64,000 nt of DNA from Eutreptiella sp. 'Long Island Sound 2002' (taxonomy: Eukaryota > Euglenozoa > Euglenophyceae > Eutreptiales > Eutreptiaceae): the NCBI GenBank assembly GCA_964036045.1, contig OZ038385.1, forward strand, positions 34,946,101 through 35,010,100, given 5' to 3'. A program made the translations under genes and the position numbers. Positions 33,998 through 44,300 of this stretch are shown one piece after another (the stretch's first letter is position 1; every line of letters starts with the position of its first letter). The notes beneath the pieces were generated by a model. That model did no database searches and was not told where the DNA came from. It saw only the letters and a program-made list of their open reading frames with translations.

Positions 33998-34334
33998 TCA
34001 GAAGTCGAAGTCGTCGTCGTCGTCGCCCGCCAGCGCCTTCTGCACCGCCGCCGGGGCCCTCCTCCCGGCCTTGGCCGCGCTCTGCAGCCCCGGCAGACCC
34101 CCGAGCGACGCCAACCCTCCGGACGTGCTCTGGCCCGACTGCGACGCGGGCCGAGCGCCGAGCCCGAGATCGCCCAGAGGGATCGGCGGCGGGTCCTCGT
34201 CCTCGTCGCTGTCGAAGGAGTCGAAGGCTCTGGGGCCCGGCGGCGGGCGGTTGGGGGTGGCCGAGCTGCTGCTGCACTGCGACGCGATGGCCTCGTCCTC
34301 CGCCTCGTCCCCGAACTCGTCTTCAAAGTAGCGG
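33998..34334 (-). CDS. Terminal exon of the large acidic-repeat gene (candidate)
   Basis: An acceptor-like cgcagcctcag precedes 34334. The frame encodes 111 residues and a stop. It starts RYFEDEFGDEAEDEA, passes through a Gly/Pro/Ser-rich stretch (FDSFDSDEDEDPPP) and ends GRRAPAAVQKALAGDDDDDFDF-like, a last variant of the GRRAGRSKALA-FDDSDEEE and DEFDFD module of the 41316-49115 exon. That similarity is the main reason to place it in the same gene, since intervening exons are incompletely defined. The exon begins with one base of a split codon, requiring an upstream exon ending with two. Disordered and acidic; function unknown. Confidence 0.55.
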
Positions 34335-35001
34335 CTGAGGCTGCGGGGCGGACGGCGTATGCAGCGCGGATTGCGTCTACGCATCGGACGAGTGACCACT
34401 GCTCCGGCCCAAAAAGCCGCACGGCGGGCGGGGGGGGGGGGGGGGGCGTTGGGATGATCTGCAGCAAGCGGCGCCTATTGGCCGCTCGCCACTTCCCCTT
34501 GCCCTTGCCTGGGACCCTTTCCCTCCGCAGGCGGCGGCTCCCATCGGCCTCTCACTCCCTTGTGCCCTCCCTCTCCCTGCCTGGCCTACCCTGACATCCC
34601 TCCCAGGCCATGGCTGAAGGACCCCCGGGGGGCGGGGGCCGCAAACACATTCAACAGCATAGAGCGGGTCTACAGCAGGGCAATAGCGTTCTCAAACCGT
34701 AGATGCTCAGTCCCGTCAGAGTCTTAGCTCCCAATGACAGTGCTATGTACACCGAGCTCCTCTATATGTACATTGCTTCTATAATCGGTCTGTTATTGAC
34801 TCCTCCCTCTCTTACTCCGTGTTGTGTCGCTCCTTTTGTGTTTTGTCCGCCTATTGGCGTGCAGGGACTCACTGTGGAAGGCACCTGGACGTATCTGGAG
34901 GTCTTGCAGGACGCTGGCACCTGATTGGCCAAACCTCTGGATTAGTCACTGGGTGTTGGTTTCTAATCTAAACCTACCCGTCCCTCCCTAGGTCACGTTA
35001 A

Positions 35002-35271
35002 TCATGAGGACATATTTGAGTCTGTGCTGCCCATTGAGACGGTCCCATCCGCTGATGTGACCAAATCATCATCATCCATGAAGACCAACTCGCAGGCCAC
35101 CGAGTGGCTCTCCTTAGAGGAAACCTCCGTTGTTGGTGACTCCAGCAGCTGAAGTCCCAGGGACCCGAGGGCCCTTGAGGCTCCAGAGGGGGTATAGAAA
35201 TCCAAAGCTGATTCAAACTCAAGCTGTCTGGAGGGGGATGGTAGTTCCCCCCCCTGCGATGCCGGGGTGAC
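35002..35271 (-). CDS. Candidate exon with stop
   Basis: After a possible acceptor (catactcccag) the minus strand encodes about 89 residues that look genuinely protein-coding: RQLEFESALDFYTPSGAS, LLESPTTEVSSKESHS, FMDDDDLVTSADG. The frame ends at a TGA at 35002. Its phase does not connect simply to the neighbouring candidate exons, so it may be an alternative terminal exon of the large gene, an exon trimmed by an internal donor (ACGGAG/GTTTCC near 35127), or a separate gene. No domain recognised. Confidence 0.4.
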   Translation of the reverse strand, partial: VTPASQGGELPSPSRQLEFESALDFYTPSGASRALGSLGLQLLESPTTEVSSKESHSVACELVFMDDDDLVTSADGTVSMGSTDSNMSS

Positions 35272-36082
35272 CTGGGAGTATGCCAGATCGGCGTCGCATG
35301 TGACATGTGTCATGTGTCATTTCAACACTATACTTAACCATTGATCCTGTGTCTGGAGGAGGAGACCCCAGTAGTCCGTGCGGAGGTGTCGCCGGGGGTT
35401 AGTAGTGTCTGGGGGTGGCGACCTGCTTTAGCATACAGTGGGGATGACTTCCTCCCCAACAAGAGCATCTGCCCTTTCATTTCCCTCAAGCTGGACATGG
35501 CTGGGCACTTTTATCCACTCGTAGCTGGCTACAGTTGTGTCCAGCAGTTCGAGTAATTCGATCCAGAGATCGACATTCAGTACCCGCCCCTTGTTGGTGG
35601 CCCAGTGCTGGGCTCTCTAGTGCACGGCAGAGCCTTGGACACCGCCAAAAACATAAGACGAATCAGGGGGCGGGGGGGGGGGGTGTTTGGGGCCCTGGCC
35701 AGCCCCCGCCAACTGACCCCCCCCCACCCACATCAGAAAAGTTTTCCTCCGGCAAAAAATGAAATGTATCAAAGGGGCCAGAAATTTGAGGCCGAGTTTA
35801 GATACACAAACTTCTTTTTGGCCTCTGACCCACACGTACCCGGGGGGGGGGGGGGGGTTCTCCTTAAGCAATAGCCTGCTCCCTACTACCTCCTCCTTTC
35901 CTTGGTCGGTTGTGCCAACGGAGCCCCCGGGCTGTCCCTGTTTCACTGCTCTGCTCTGTGTCGAGTCCATACAGAGAAGGGCACCTGCCCTTGCTGTTGG
36001 CCAGGTGCGTCCAAGTGGGGGGAGAGGCTTTGAAGTGGCGGAGGTCACCCCCCACCATCTGGGCGTCCGATCTGTCCCTGAC
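35272..36082. other. Probable intron; dispersed repeat inside
   Basis: Holds the second copy of the repeat seen at 25440-25560 (about 35735-35850: gttttcctccggcaaaaaat, atcaaaggggcc, cttctttttggcctctgacc) and a G-run at about 35841. No other structure supported. Confidence 0.45.
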
Positions 36083-36144
36083 CGTAAATGCCAGCTTCAA
36101 TGGCATTTGTGACCGACGGTAAGCGCACCACCTCCTCCAACCGC
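36083..36144 (-). CDS. Candidate exon of the large acidic-repeat gene
   Basis: After an acceptor-like gtggttaggcag the frame reads RLEEVVRLPSVTNAIEAGIY. It begins with one base of a split codon, fitting the two-base end of the exon at 37322-37427. The donor is uncertain; TACG/GTCAGG at 36082 would end the exon with one base. Confidence 0.35.
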
Positions 36145-37321
36145 CTGCCTAACCACCTCCCGGGCCCCCGGTGCCAATCGCTTCCAATGCATCCCTGGAG
36201 GAGGGAGGGGGGGCGGGGGGTGGGCCACGCCGGAACGGAGACTCCTGTTGTGCGATGCAGGCCCCAGTGCAGGCCCTGCAAAGGCCGGAGTGGGTCAAAA
36301 CAAGCCACTGATGTCAGTCAGTAGGCGGGTGGGTGCGTGGATGGGTGTGAGGATGGATGGGCTGCAGGATATCAGTCCGTGTAGAACACTGAAAGGTGTC
36401 TTGATGCGGCATGATCCGGGTACCAGTGGAGTCATACGTCATTTTCAGCCCTGCCCACTCGGTTTGGTGGGCCCCAATGCCCCTCCCCAACCATTCGAAT
36501 GCCAGCACCTTTTACTGGCCCTCAAAGCGGGGGCCAAAGCGCGACTGGTGGCGGGACCGTGCGGTTGGAAATCTGCTGGCCCCATGCCCTTGAGATGTGC
36601 CCAGTGCAACTTATCTCTCATGTACCGGGGGTCGAGAATACGTGCGTGCGAAATTATGTTCTGGACAAAATTGTCGGGAAAAAATTATGCACCTTTTCTC
36701 ACACAAGATCCATCGGGTTCTGTGAAAGGCTCATTCAAGTTGTTTTCGCCTTTCTGGAGTAGCCCCCCCCCCCCCCCCGTGGACACAACCAAAACACGTT
36801 CGGACCCAGGGAGGGTCGAAAGGTGCAGTGTTGAGAGGCCAATAGGCGCCGCCAAAAGCAACCAACCGAATACCGAGGCTGTTTGCCTCCCCCCCCCCCC
36901 CCCATGTGACATTTTGTCTTTCGTTGGTTTCCTCACGGGGCCCTGGACAGTCGCCCAGTCTTCCCTCCGCAGAGTGCATCGGGTCATCGTTGTCTGCTCG
37001 GCCGTGGGGCCGGTGCGCGTTGCTGCGTTGGCGTGCATGTGGGACCCGGTACCTGGCCTGCTGCGGCGGTGGCGGGTGCTGCGGGGGGCGTCCTGCAGTG
37101 TTTGCCTTCCGGGGCCCTGCCCCCCCGTATGGCTACGTGGACGCCGTCCCGTGTGTGGTGTTGGTTGAGTCGACCCCCCCCCCCGGCGCTGGCAGTGAGG
37201 GAGGCCCAGTACTCAAATCGAGGGATGTAGTGCTGTAGGGCAGAGGGTCGTGTGGGGACAGAGTGCGAGGGAGGGCGGGGGGGGGAGGGGGTTGCCGCAG
37301 AGCATTGCACAACGCACGTAC
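36145..37321. other. Probable intron with repeat fragment
   Basis: Contains at about 36898-36985 a sequence (tgtgacatt, cacggggccctggacagtcg, cccagtcttccct) repeated in the intron at 53125-53200. C-runs at 36764 and 36890. No exon recognised. Confidence 0.45.
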
Positions 37322-37427
37322 CTCCGTCTCCGGGACGCCACGCTGGAGGATCTGCTATTGCGCCCCTCAATTCTGGGGGCCTCAAGGAAGTCTTCAGCGT
37401 ATGGGTCTCCTCGCTGAGAGGGCGCAC
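37322..37427 (-). CDS. Exon of the large acidic-repeat gene
   Basis: Well-defined 106-bp exon: acceptor tgcggttttccag and donor GGAG/GTACGTG, the best donor in the region. It encodes about 34 residues (APSQRGDPYAEDFLEAPRIE, then GRNSRSSSVASRR) with an acidic half and an Arg/Ser half. It starts with two bases and ends with two bases of split codons, matching the one-base end of 38524-38606 and the one-base start of 36144. Confidence 0.6.
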
Positions 37428-38523
37428 CTGGAAAACCGCATTCCGGGAGGGGGAGAGAGGGGGGGGGGGGCATCGGTCAAGACAGATTGATGGGCCAACA
37501 TGTGCGAGATACCACTGTCGGACTTGTATGGGGTATGGGCCATTGTTGTGTGAACACCTTCCCATGCCCGGGTCAAAGACGCTCTGCCGATTTCTCAGAG
37601 TTCACGTTTGTTCCCGGCGGGGGAGGAGCACCAGGGGCCGCGGCACGCATTCCTCGTGGCAGCTGACCACAGCTGCGCGACCAGACTGTCGCTCCGATTT
37701 CGGATGCGGTGCAGTGTATGGCCCCGCACCCGATGCTCCTCCCCACTGCTGCCCGCCCCCCTCCTCAGAACGTTGTGTATCACGTCACTGACGGGAAAGC
37801 CCGTGGCCACTTCACATCAGGTGGGGGGCGTACACTCAACCGCAGGCCCTCGCAGGAGACGCTAGGGGGTCAGTGGTGGTGTGGGGGCCGCGGGGGGGGG
37901 GGGGGGAGGGGCGTGGCGGTGAGATTCCATGGAGTGCCAGTGATGGTGCGGCAGCAGGGGCACACGGTAGCACCAGAGCCCCATAACGCGGCCCAAATGC
38001 TGCACTGCTCAGCATCCGCGGTCCGCACCAATGAGGGCTCTCTGCGCGAACAAGTGTGCGCCCTTTGCACGGAGGCACACATCCCCACACCAACGACCGG
38101 ACAGAAGGTGTGCCAACACACGCTGGCCTCTTTAGCCGGGCGAGCGGGGGGACCAGTGCGGCTGTGGCTCGTTCATCGCGTGCATTCCAAGAAAGACTTT
38201 TCGACGTCTTTTCGCGGACGTCTCACACGGGCGCCGTTCCCATTCAACAGGGCCTCGAAGGGTCCACTTCCGTGTCCCTGCGCTTCCTTCACATTCCCTA
38301 CGGTACTCCCAGAGACTTTGGTTGACAACCCCTGGCCCCTGCGGTATATCATCAAATCGGCCTTGACTCCCACCCTCCCTTCCTCCCCCCCCCCCCGCGT
38401 CTCAGTGCACTAGAACAGGGGCGCACAGCCTTACCACACATCAAGCCCCTGGGGGAATAGTACAGATCTGCGGAGCTGAAATGGCCCAGCAGGCGAAGCA
38501 CGGAGGCCTTATTGGGCAGGAAC
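37428..38523. other. Probable intron
   Basis: GC-rich with G-runs at about 37465 and 37892. Open frames here do not have splice support. Confidence 0.4.
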
Positions 38524-38606
38524 CTGACGCTTCACTCTCCGAATCCCAGCGCTCCTCTGCAGCAGTGGCACCGACTACGGCTGCAGGTTCTTCGGGCATA
38601 GCGTCG
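38524..38606 (-). CDS. Exon of the large acidic-repeat gene
   Basis: 83-bp exon with a strong acceptor (ctctgtatcttttgcag) and donor GTCAG/GTTCCT. It encodes DAMPEEPAAVVGATAAEERW followed by DSESEAS, acidic and serine-rich like the neighbouring giant exon. The phase (one base at each end) agrees with the two-base end of 41316-49115 and the two-base start of 37322-37427. Confidence 0.58.
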
Positions 38607-41315
38607 CTGCAAAAGATACAGAGTGGCATCTGCAATCCAGGTACAGCCACACCCGTGCTCATGCCCATCACACTGTCCATGACACTTGAACTGAGTGTTT
38701 CAGTCAGGATGGCGTTCATCACACCTGCCCTCATGACTCACACAGCTGCACGGATGGATATCGTGTGGGGGGGGGGGGTCCCCCTCCCAGAGCCCCCCTC
38801 ACCAATGACGAAATGACGATGACGAAATTTGGCCGGCCAATTTTGGCCAATTTCACCACTTTTGACTGCTGAAAAAAAAGAGGTGACCCCCCCCCCCCCC
38901 CGACATGCATGTTCGTGTTCAGCACATTCCGCTGATCAATTTAATGGGCCTCATGACATTTTTTGAAAGAAACGTTTTTTTGGAGATTTTGGACCACTTT
39001 TGGCCCCTTATCAACAGAATTTGGCGGTTTCAGCACCGAAATTACCAAAAGAGGGAAATGGAATTTCGTAATTGCGATTTCGCCATCTTGGGCGCCTCAG
39101 AGCCCCCCCCCCCCCCCCCCCCCAACCACCACAACCCACCCCCAAGTCAGGCCAGGCCCGCCCGCCACCAGTTTTTGGGTGCCCCCCGAGGCCAGAGGTG
39201 CAGCCTGTGAGGGGCAGGCACACCACTACCGTACCAAGTGCCCTCTACCCATCCTGTCTGCAGCCCAACACACCCTCATCCCGCTCCACAGGTACAGACA
39301 GGGTCGCAGGTCCCGAAGGAGGGCAGGACAACTCCGACGGTACGGAGGTAAAGCAGGTCTTGCCCTTCTTCCCTCCCCGACCACTAGCGCTACACCTGCC
39401 CCTCCCTACCCCCAACCCCCAACCAGGAGGGCTTGGCAGAGTTGGTGCCCTCTGTGCCCGATTTGCTGTGGTGGCCGAGGAGGGCTCACTGCAATGGTGT
39501 TGCCCATATGAGTATCCTCCGGGCAGCACGCCTTGGGAACCTCCGGGATGCAGGCACCACTCCTATCACGACGCGTCCAGCCACGCCTGGACAGCCCTAT
39601 GCACTCTTGTGCAGTCATGGGGGACCCCTAGAGGCCTGTACGCCACCAGCCCTACCCCCCCGCCCCCGCAGGAGAGACCAGTCCGGCAGTGTGCCTTCAC
39701 GACCCCCGAGACGGGGCTGTAGCGTCGCAACCCGAGAGCCATCCTGAGTAGGTCCCCAGGGGAAGCGCTCGGCGTGCCCTGGGGCCCCTCCAACTGCCCC
39801 ATGTGCCCCCCGGCCGTGGGAATGTGGGGCCCCGCCTGCAAGGCAGCGCCCCCCCCGCCGTTTGGCAGTCAAGGAGCATGCCCCCCCCTCCCCCCAGTTG
39901 TGCCCTGCGTGTGTGAAGCTCCCTTTGTACTTTGGTACTGCTTTACTCATCAGATCCCTCCTTCGTGTCTCACTGACGTTGATGACATGCTGTGCAACAT
40001 GGCAGTCGCTCTACGTGACTATGTTTCTGTTGTGGCCCTGCAGAACACGGCGTGTCCTTTTGCCGAGGAGGAGGATCCGCCCCCCCCCCCTCTCCTCCCG
40101 GTCCAGACCCCCCCCATCCCCCTGCCGGCGTGTTACAGCAAAGGCCGGTGGGCCAGGCATTGGCAGCTGATGGCTCATGACCTCTGTGAGTGTCATGAGC
40201 TGTGTAGAAGCCATGAGCAGAGGTGTGTATGATGATCAGTGTGACGGGCATGAATAGCGTGAGTGTCGCCAGCAGTGCACGGGCACACATAATAGTGACC
40301 GAATTATTTTGGTGGGGGTGGGGGCCTCATTCAGGAGCAGGCCCCTGGGTCTAGGCGTCCTTCCCTCACCGACCACGAGGCTGAACCGTCCGGTGCCAAG
40401 GCCCAGTGGACCATCGGCAGCCGCCAGACCTCATCGGAGCGCTGGTGAGCGGGAGACACCGTCGTCCGATGTGGGGGGGTGTGTGCAGGACGGGGGGACC
40501 ACCTGCGCAGGGGACCGTCGGGGCCTGCTCCGCGGGGGAGGCGGTGTCGTGGCATGACGGGTCACACGGTCAGGCCGTGCCTGGTCCACGCGCCCGGCGG
40601 ACCGCTCGCCCACGTTCATGTGGTGTCCTGCTGCGCGTTCCTGGGGACAAAGCCTTGCCACCCCCGAAGCCGAGCCCGTGGTTTGCGTGTGTGCACATGG
40701 GCAGTGGGGGGGGGGGGGGCTTGTGTGTGGGGGGTAAGTGTGGCCCGGTGCTCCGGGCCCTGCGGGGGAGGCCTGGGAGCCTGGCGCTGAGGCCGCCGGG
40801 GGAGGCTTGGGCCGGGGCATCGCAGCGCGGAGGTCACGGGGACATGCTGCCTGGCCGCCCCACGGCCGCGATTGCACGGCGCATGAAGGCCCCAAAGGCG
40901 CTGCCTTACTCGACTGGGCAATCCATGGGCACGTGCACAACCCACCCAACATTTCGTTACCCGCCTCAACTTGCCATCACGAGGCAACACACAAGTAAAC
41001 CCCTGATGGTCACCCGCAACATTAGCTTGCTTAAATCTTGCAGATGGTGCACTTGGGAATCTAATTTGGCCTCCAACTGGAGGATGATGATGACAACAAC
41101 GACGACAAGGACAACCACGACCACGACCATGACGGCGGCGACGGCGGCGGCGACGACAACGACAAAGATGAAAATGAGAGTGGAGAGGACCCGGACGAGC
41201 TCGAGGATGCCACTGATAGATGTAGAAGTATGATTCCCTGCACATCAACCACGCCACATGCAACATGGGCAAACAGACATGGGCGCCGAAGCGTGTTTGC
41301 CCAGCCCTCAGAAAC
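38607..41315. other. Probable 2.7-kb intron
   Basis: Contains long G- and C-runs (38767, 38888, a 21-base C-run at 39103-39123, 40080), Pro-rich accidental frames and a GAC/GAT repeat at about 41085-41190. The minus-strand frame of the giant exon remains open into this stretch by chance of composition, but its character changes completely after 41316. Confidence 0.45.
41085..41190 (+). repeat. Imperfect GAC/GAT trinucleotide repeat
   Basis: gatgatgatgacaacaacga and similar. On the plus strand it would encode Asp/His/Asn-rich acidic peptide (DDDDNNDDKDNHDHDHD). It lies in the presumed intron, and its coding status is unclear. Confidence 0.7.
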
Positions 41316-44300
41316 CTTCGTGCCGCGACCGAGGCATCATCGTCGAAATCATCGTCGGCGTAATCCTGATCATCACCCTCAGCTCCGTGGCCGTCGTCGC
41401 TGCGCTCCGGAGCCGCGTCGTCGAACTCCTCGTCGTCATACTGGGTCTCGTCCGCGACATCCCTCCGTCGCGGCGCCGGGGCATCGAACCCAAACTCATC
41501 ATCGCTCTCCGGGCGTGCAGCTTCAGTACGTTGCCCAGGCAGAGGTGCTGCCTCCTCATCGGAGTCATCAAAATTGTCCAGCGCTCGGCTGCGACCCCCC
41601 CGACGCCCATGCGTGACGGCCGGCAGCCCGGAGGCGGCAGGTGGCTGTCCGGTCGTGGACAACCCAGCCCCAGTGGCCGGAGGGAGCGTGCGATCGAGGG
41701 TATCGGGCACATCTTCATCGGTATCGAAGCCGGCCCCAGTGTCACCTCCCGCGTCCCCACGCGCCGGGGCTGCTGCCTCTTCCTCGCCTTCATCCGAGTC
41801 GTCAAAGCTCGCCAGAGCCTTGCTGCGCCCAGCCCTGCGCCCGTGCCCGACCGATTCCGGTGTTGCTTGCGGTACTGCATCTGTACCACCCGCACGACGC
41901 CCATGTGTAGGCACGCCAGCAGTCGGTGCCTGCAATGCGTGGTCCCCTTTGGTGGCGTCACCGGGTGCCATACTAGACCGACGACTGCCGGGGGAACGAC
42001 GGTCATCGTCGTCGAACCCTGCGGCCACATCATCGTCTATCTCATCCTCATCCCGCTGTGGGGGGCTGTCATCGAAATCGTCATCATCGTATTTGCCGTC
42101 CTCATCATCGCCTGCTGCTGTGCCTGCCTCTGGTGCAGCTTTGGCTGCTGCTGCATTAAAATCGAACTCATCTCCACTGTCAGCTGACTTGTCTGCAGTG
42201 CTCTGTGCAGGTGCAGCTTCCTCTTCATCGGAGTCATCGAAACTGGCCAGTGCCTTGCTGCGCCCAGCCCTGCGACCGTGCCCAACCGATCCAGCAGCTG
42301 CTGCTGTTGTCGTTGCTGTCGCTGTTGCCGCCGCTGCTGCCTTGTCCGCAGCGTCCGCACCATCGTTGCCACCTGCAGCTTCATCTGCGTCCTCCTCTGC
42401 AGCGCCGTCGTCGAAATCGTCCCCGTAATCCTTGCTGTTTTCATCCTCTTCCAGGTCCGATTTCGCTTTTGCAGTACCTGCAGCTGCATCAAAATCGAAC
42501 TCATCGCTGCTGTCAGCTCCCTTATTTGCAGAACTCGCTGCAGGTGCTGCCTCCTCCTCATCGGAATCATCGAAGTTTGCCAGGGCTTTGCTGCGTCCCG
42601 CACGACGCCCGTGCGTGGTCATCCCCGTTGAACCCCCCGTCACTGCATCTTCCGCCTTCATGCCCTCCCCGCTCGGGGCACCAGCTGCAGCCGCAGCGCT
42701 GGACCTCCGACTCGATGCCGCACTTCCGTCGTCGTCGTCAAACCCTGCGGCCACATCATCGTCTATCTCATCCTCATCCCGCTGTGGGGGGCTGTCATCG
42801 AAATCGTCATCATCGTATTTGCCGTCCTCATCATCGCCTGCTGCTGTGCCTGCCTCTGGTGCAGCTTTGGCTGCTGCTGCATCAAAATCGAACTCATCTC
42901 CACTGTCAGCTGACTTGTCTGCAGTGCTCTGTGCAGGTGCAGCTTCCTCTTCTTCGGAGTCATCGAAACTGGCCAGTGCCTTGCTGCGCCCAGCCCTGCG
43001 ACCGTGCCCAACCGATTCAGCTGCTGCTGCTGTTGCCGCCGCTGCTGCCTTGTCCGCAGCGTCCGCACCATCGTTGCCACCTGCAGCTTCATCTGCGTCC
43101 TCCTCTGCAGCGCCGTCGTCGAAATCGTCCCCGTAATCCTTGCTGTTTTCATCCTCTTCCAGGTCCGATTTCGCTTTTGCAGTACCTGCAGCTGCATCAA
43201 AATCGAACTCATCGCTGCTGTCAGCTCCCTTATTTGCAGAACTCGCTGCAGGCGCTGCCTCCTCCTCATCGGAATCATCGAAGTTTGCCAGGGCTTTGCT
43301 GCGTCCCGCACGACGCCCGTGCGTGGTCATCCCCGTTGACCCCCCCGCCACTGCATCTTCCGCCTTCATGCCCTCCCCGCTCGGGGCACCAGCTGCAGCC
43401 GCAGCGCTGGACCTCCGACTCGATGCCGCACTGCCGTCGTCGTCGTCAAACCCTGCGGCCACATCATTGTCTATCTCATCCTCATCCCGCTGTGGGGGGC
43501 TGTCATCGAAATCGTCATCATCGTATTTGCCGTCCTCATCATCGCCTGCTGCTGTGCCTGCCTCTGGTGCAGCTTTGGCTGCTGCTGCATCAAAATCGAA
43601 CTCATCTCCACTGTCAGCTGACTTGTCTGCAGTGCTCTGTGCAGGTGCAGCTTCCTCTTCTTCGGAGTCATCGAAACTGGCCAGTGCCTTGCTGCGCCCA
43701 GCCCTGCGACCGTGCCCAACCGATTCAGCTGCTGCTGCTGTTGCTTTGTCCGCAGCGTCCGCACCATCGTTGCCACCTGCAGCTTCATCTGCGTCCTCCT
43801 CTGCAGCGCCGTCGTCGAAATCGTCCCCGTAATCCTTGCTGTTTTCATCCTCTTCCAGGTCCAATTTCGCTTTTGCAGTACCTGCAGCTGCATCAAAATC
43901 GAACTCATCGCTGCTGTCAGCTCCCTTATTTGCAGAACTCGCTGCAGGTGCTGCCTCCTCCTCATCGGAATCATCGAAGTTTGCCAGGGCTTTGCTGCGT
44001 CCCGCACGACGCCCGTGCGTGGTCATCCCCGTTGAACCCCCCGCCACTGCATCTTCCGCCTTCATGCCCTCCCCGCTCGGGGTACCAGCTGCAGCCGCAG
44101 CGCTGGACCTCCGACTCGATGCCGCACTGCCGTCGTCGTCGTCAAACCCTGCGGCTACATCATCGTCTATCTCATCCTCATCCCGCTGTGGGGGGCTGTC
44201 ATCGAAATCGTCATCATCGTATTTGCCGTCCTCATCATCGCCTGCTGCTGTGCCTGCCTCTGGTGCAGCTTTGGCTGCTGCTGCATCAAAATCGAACTCA

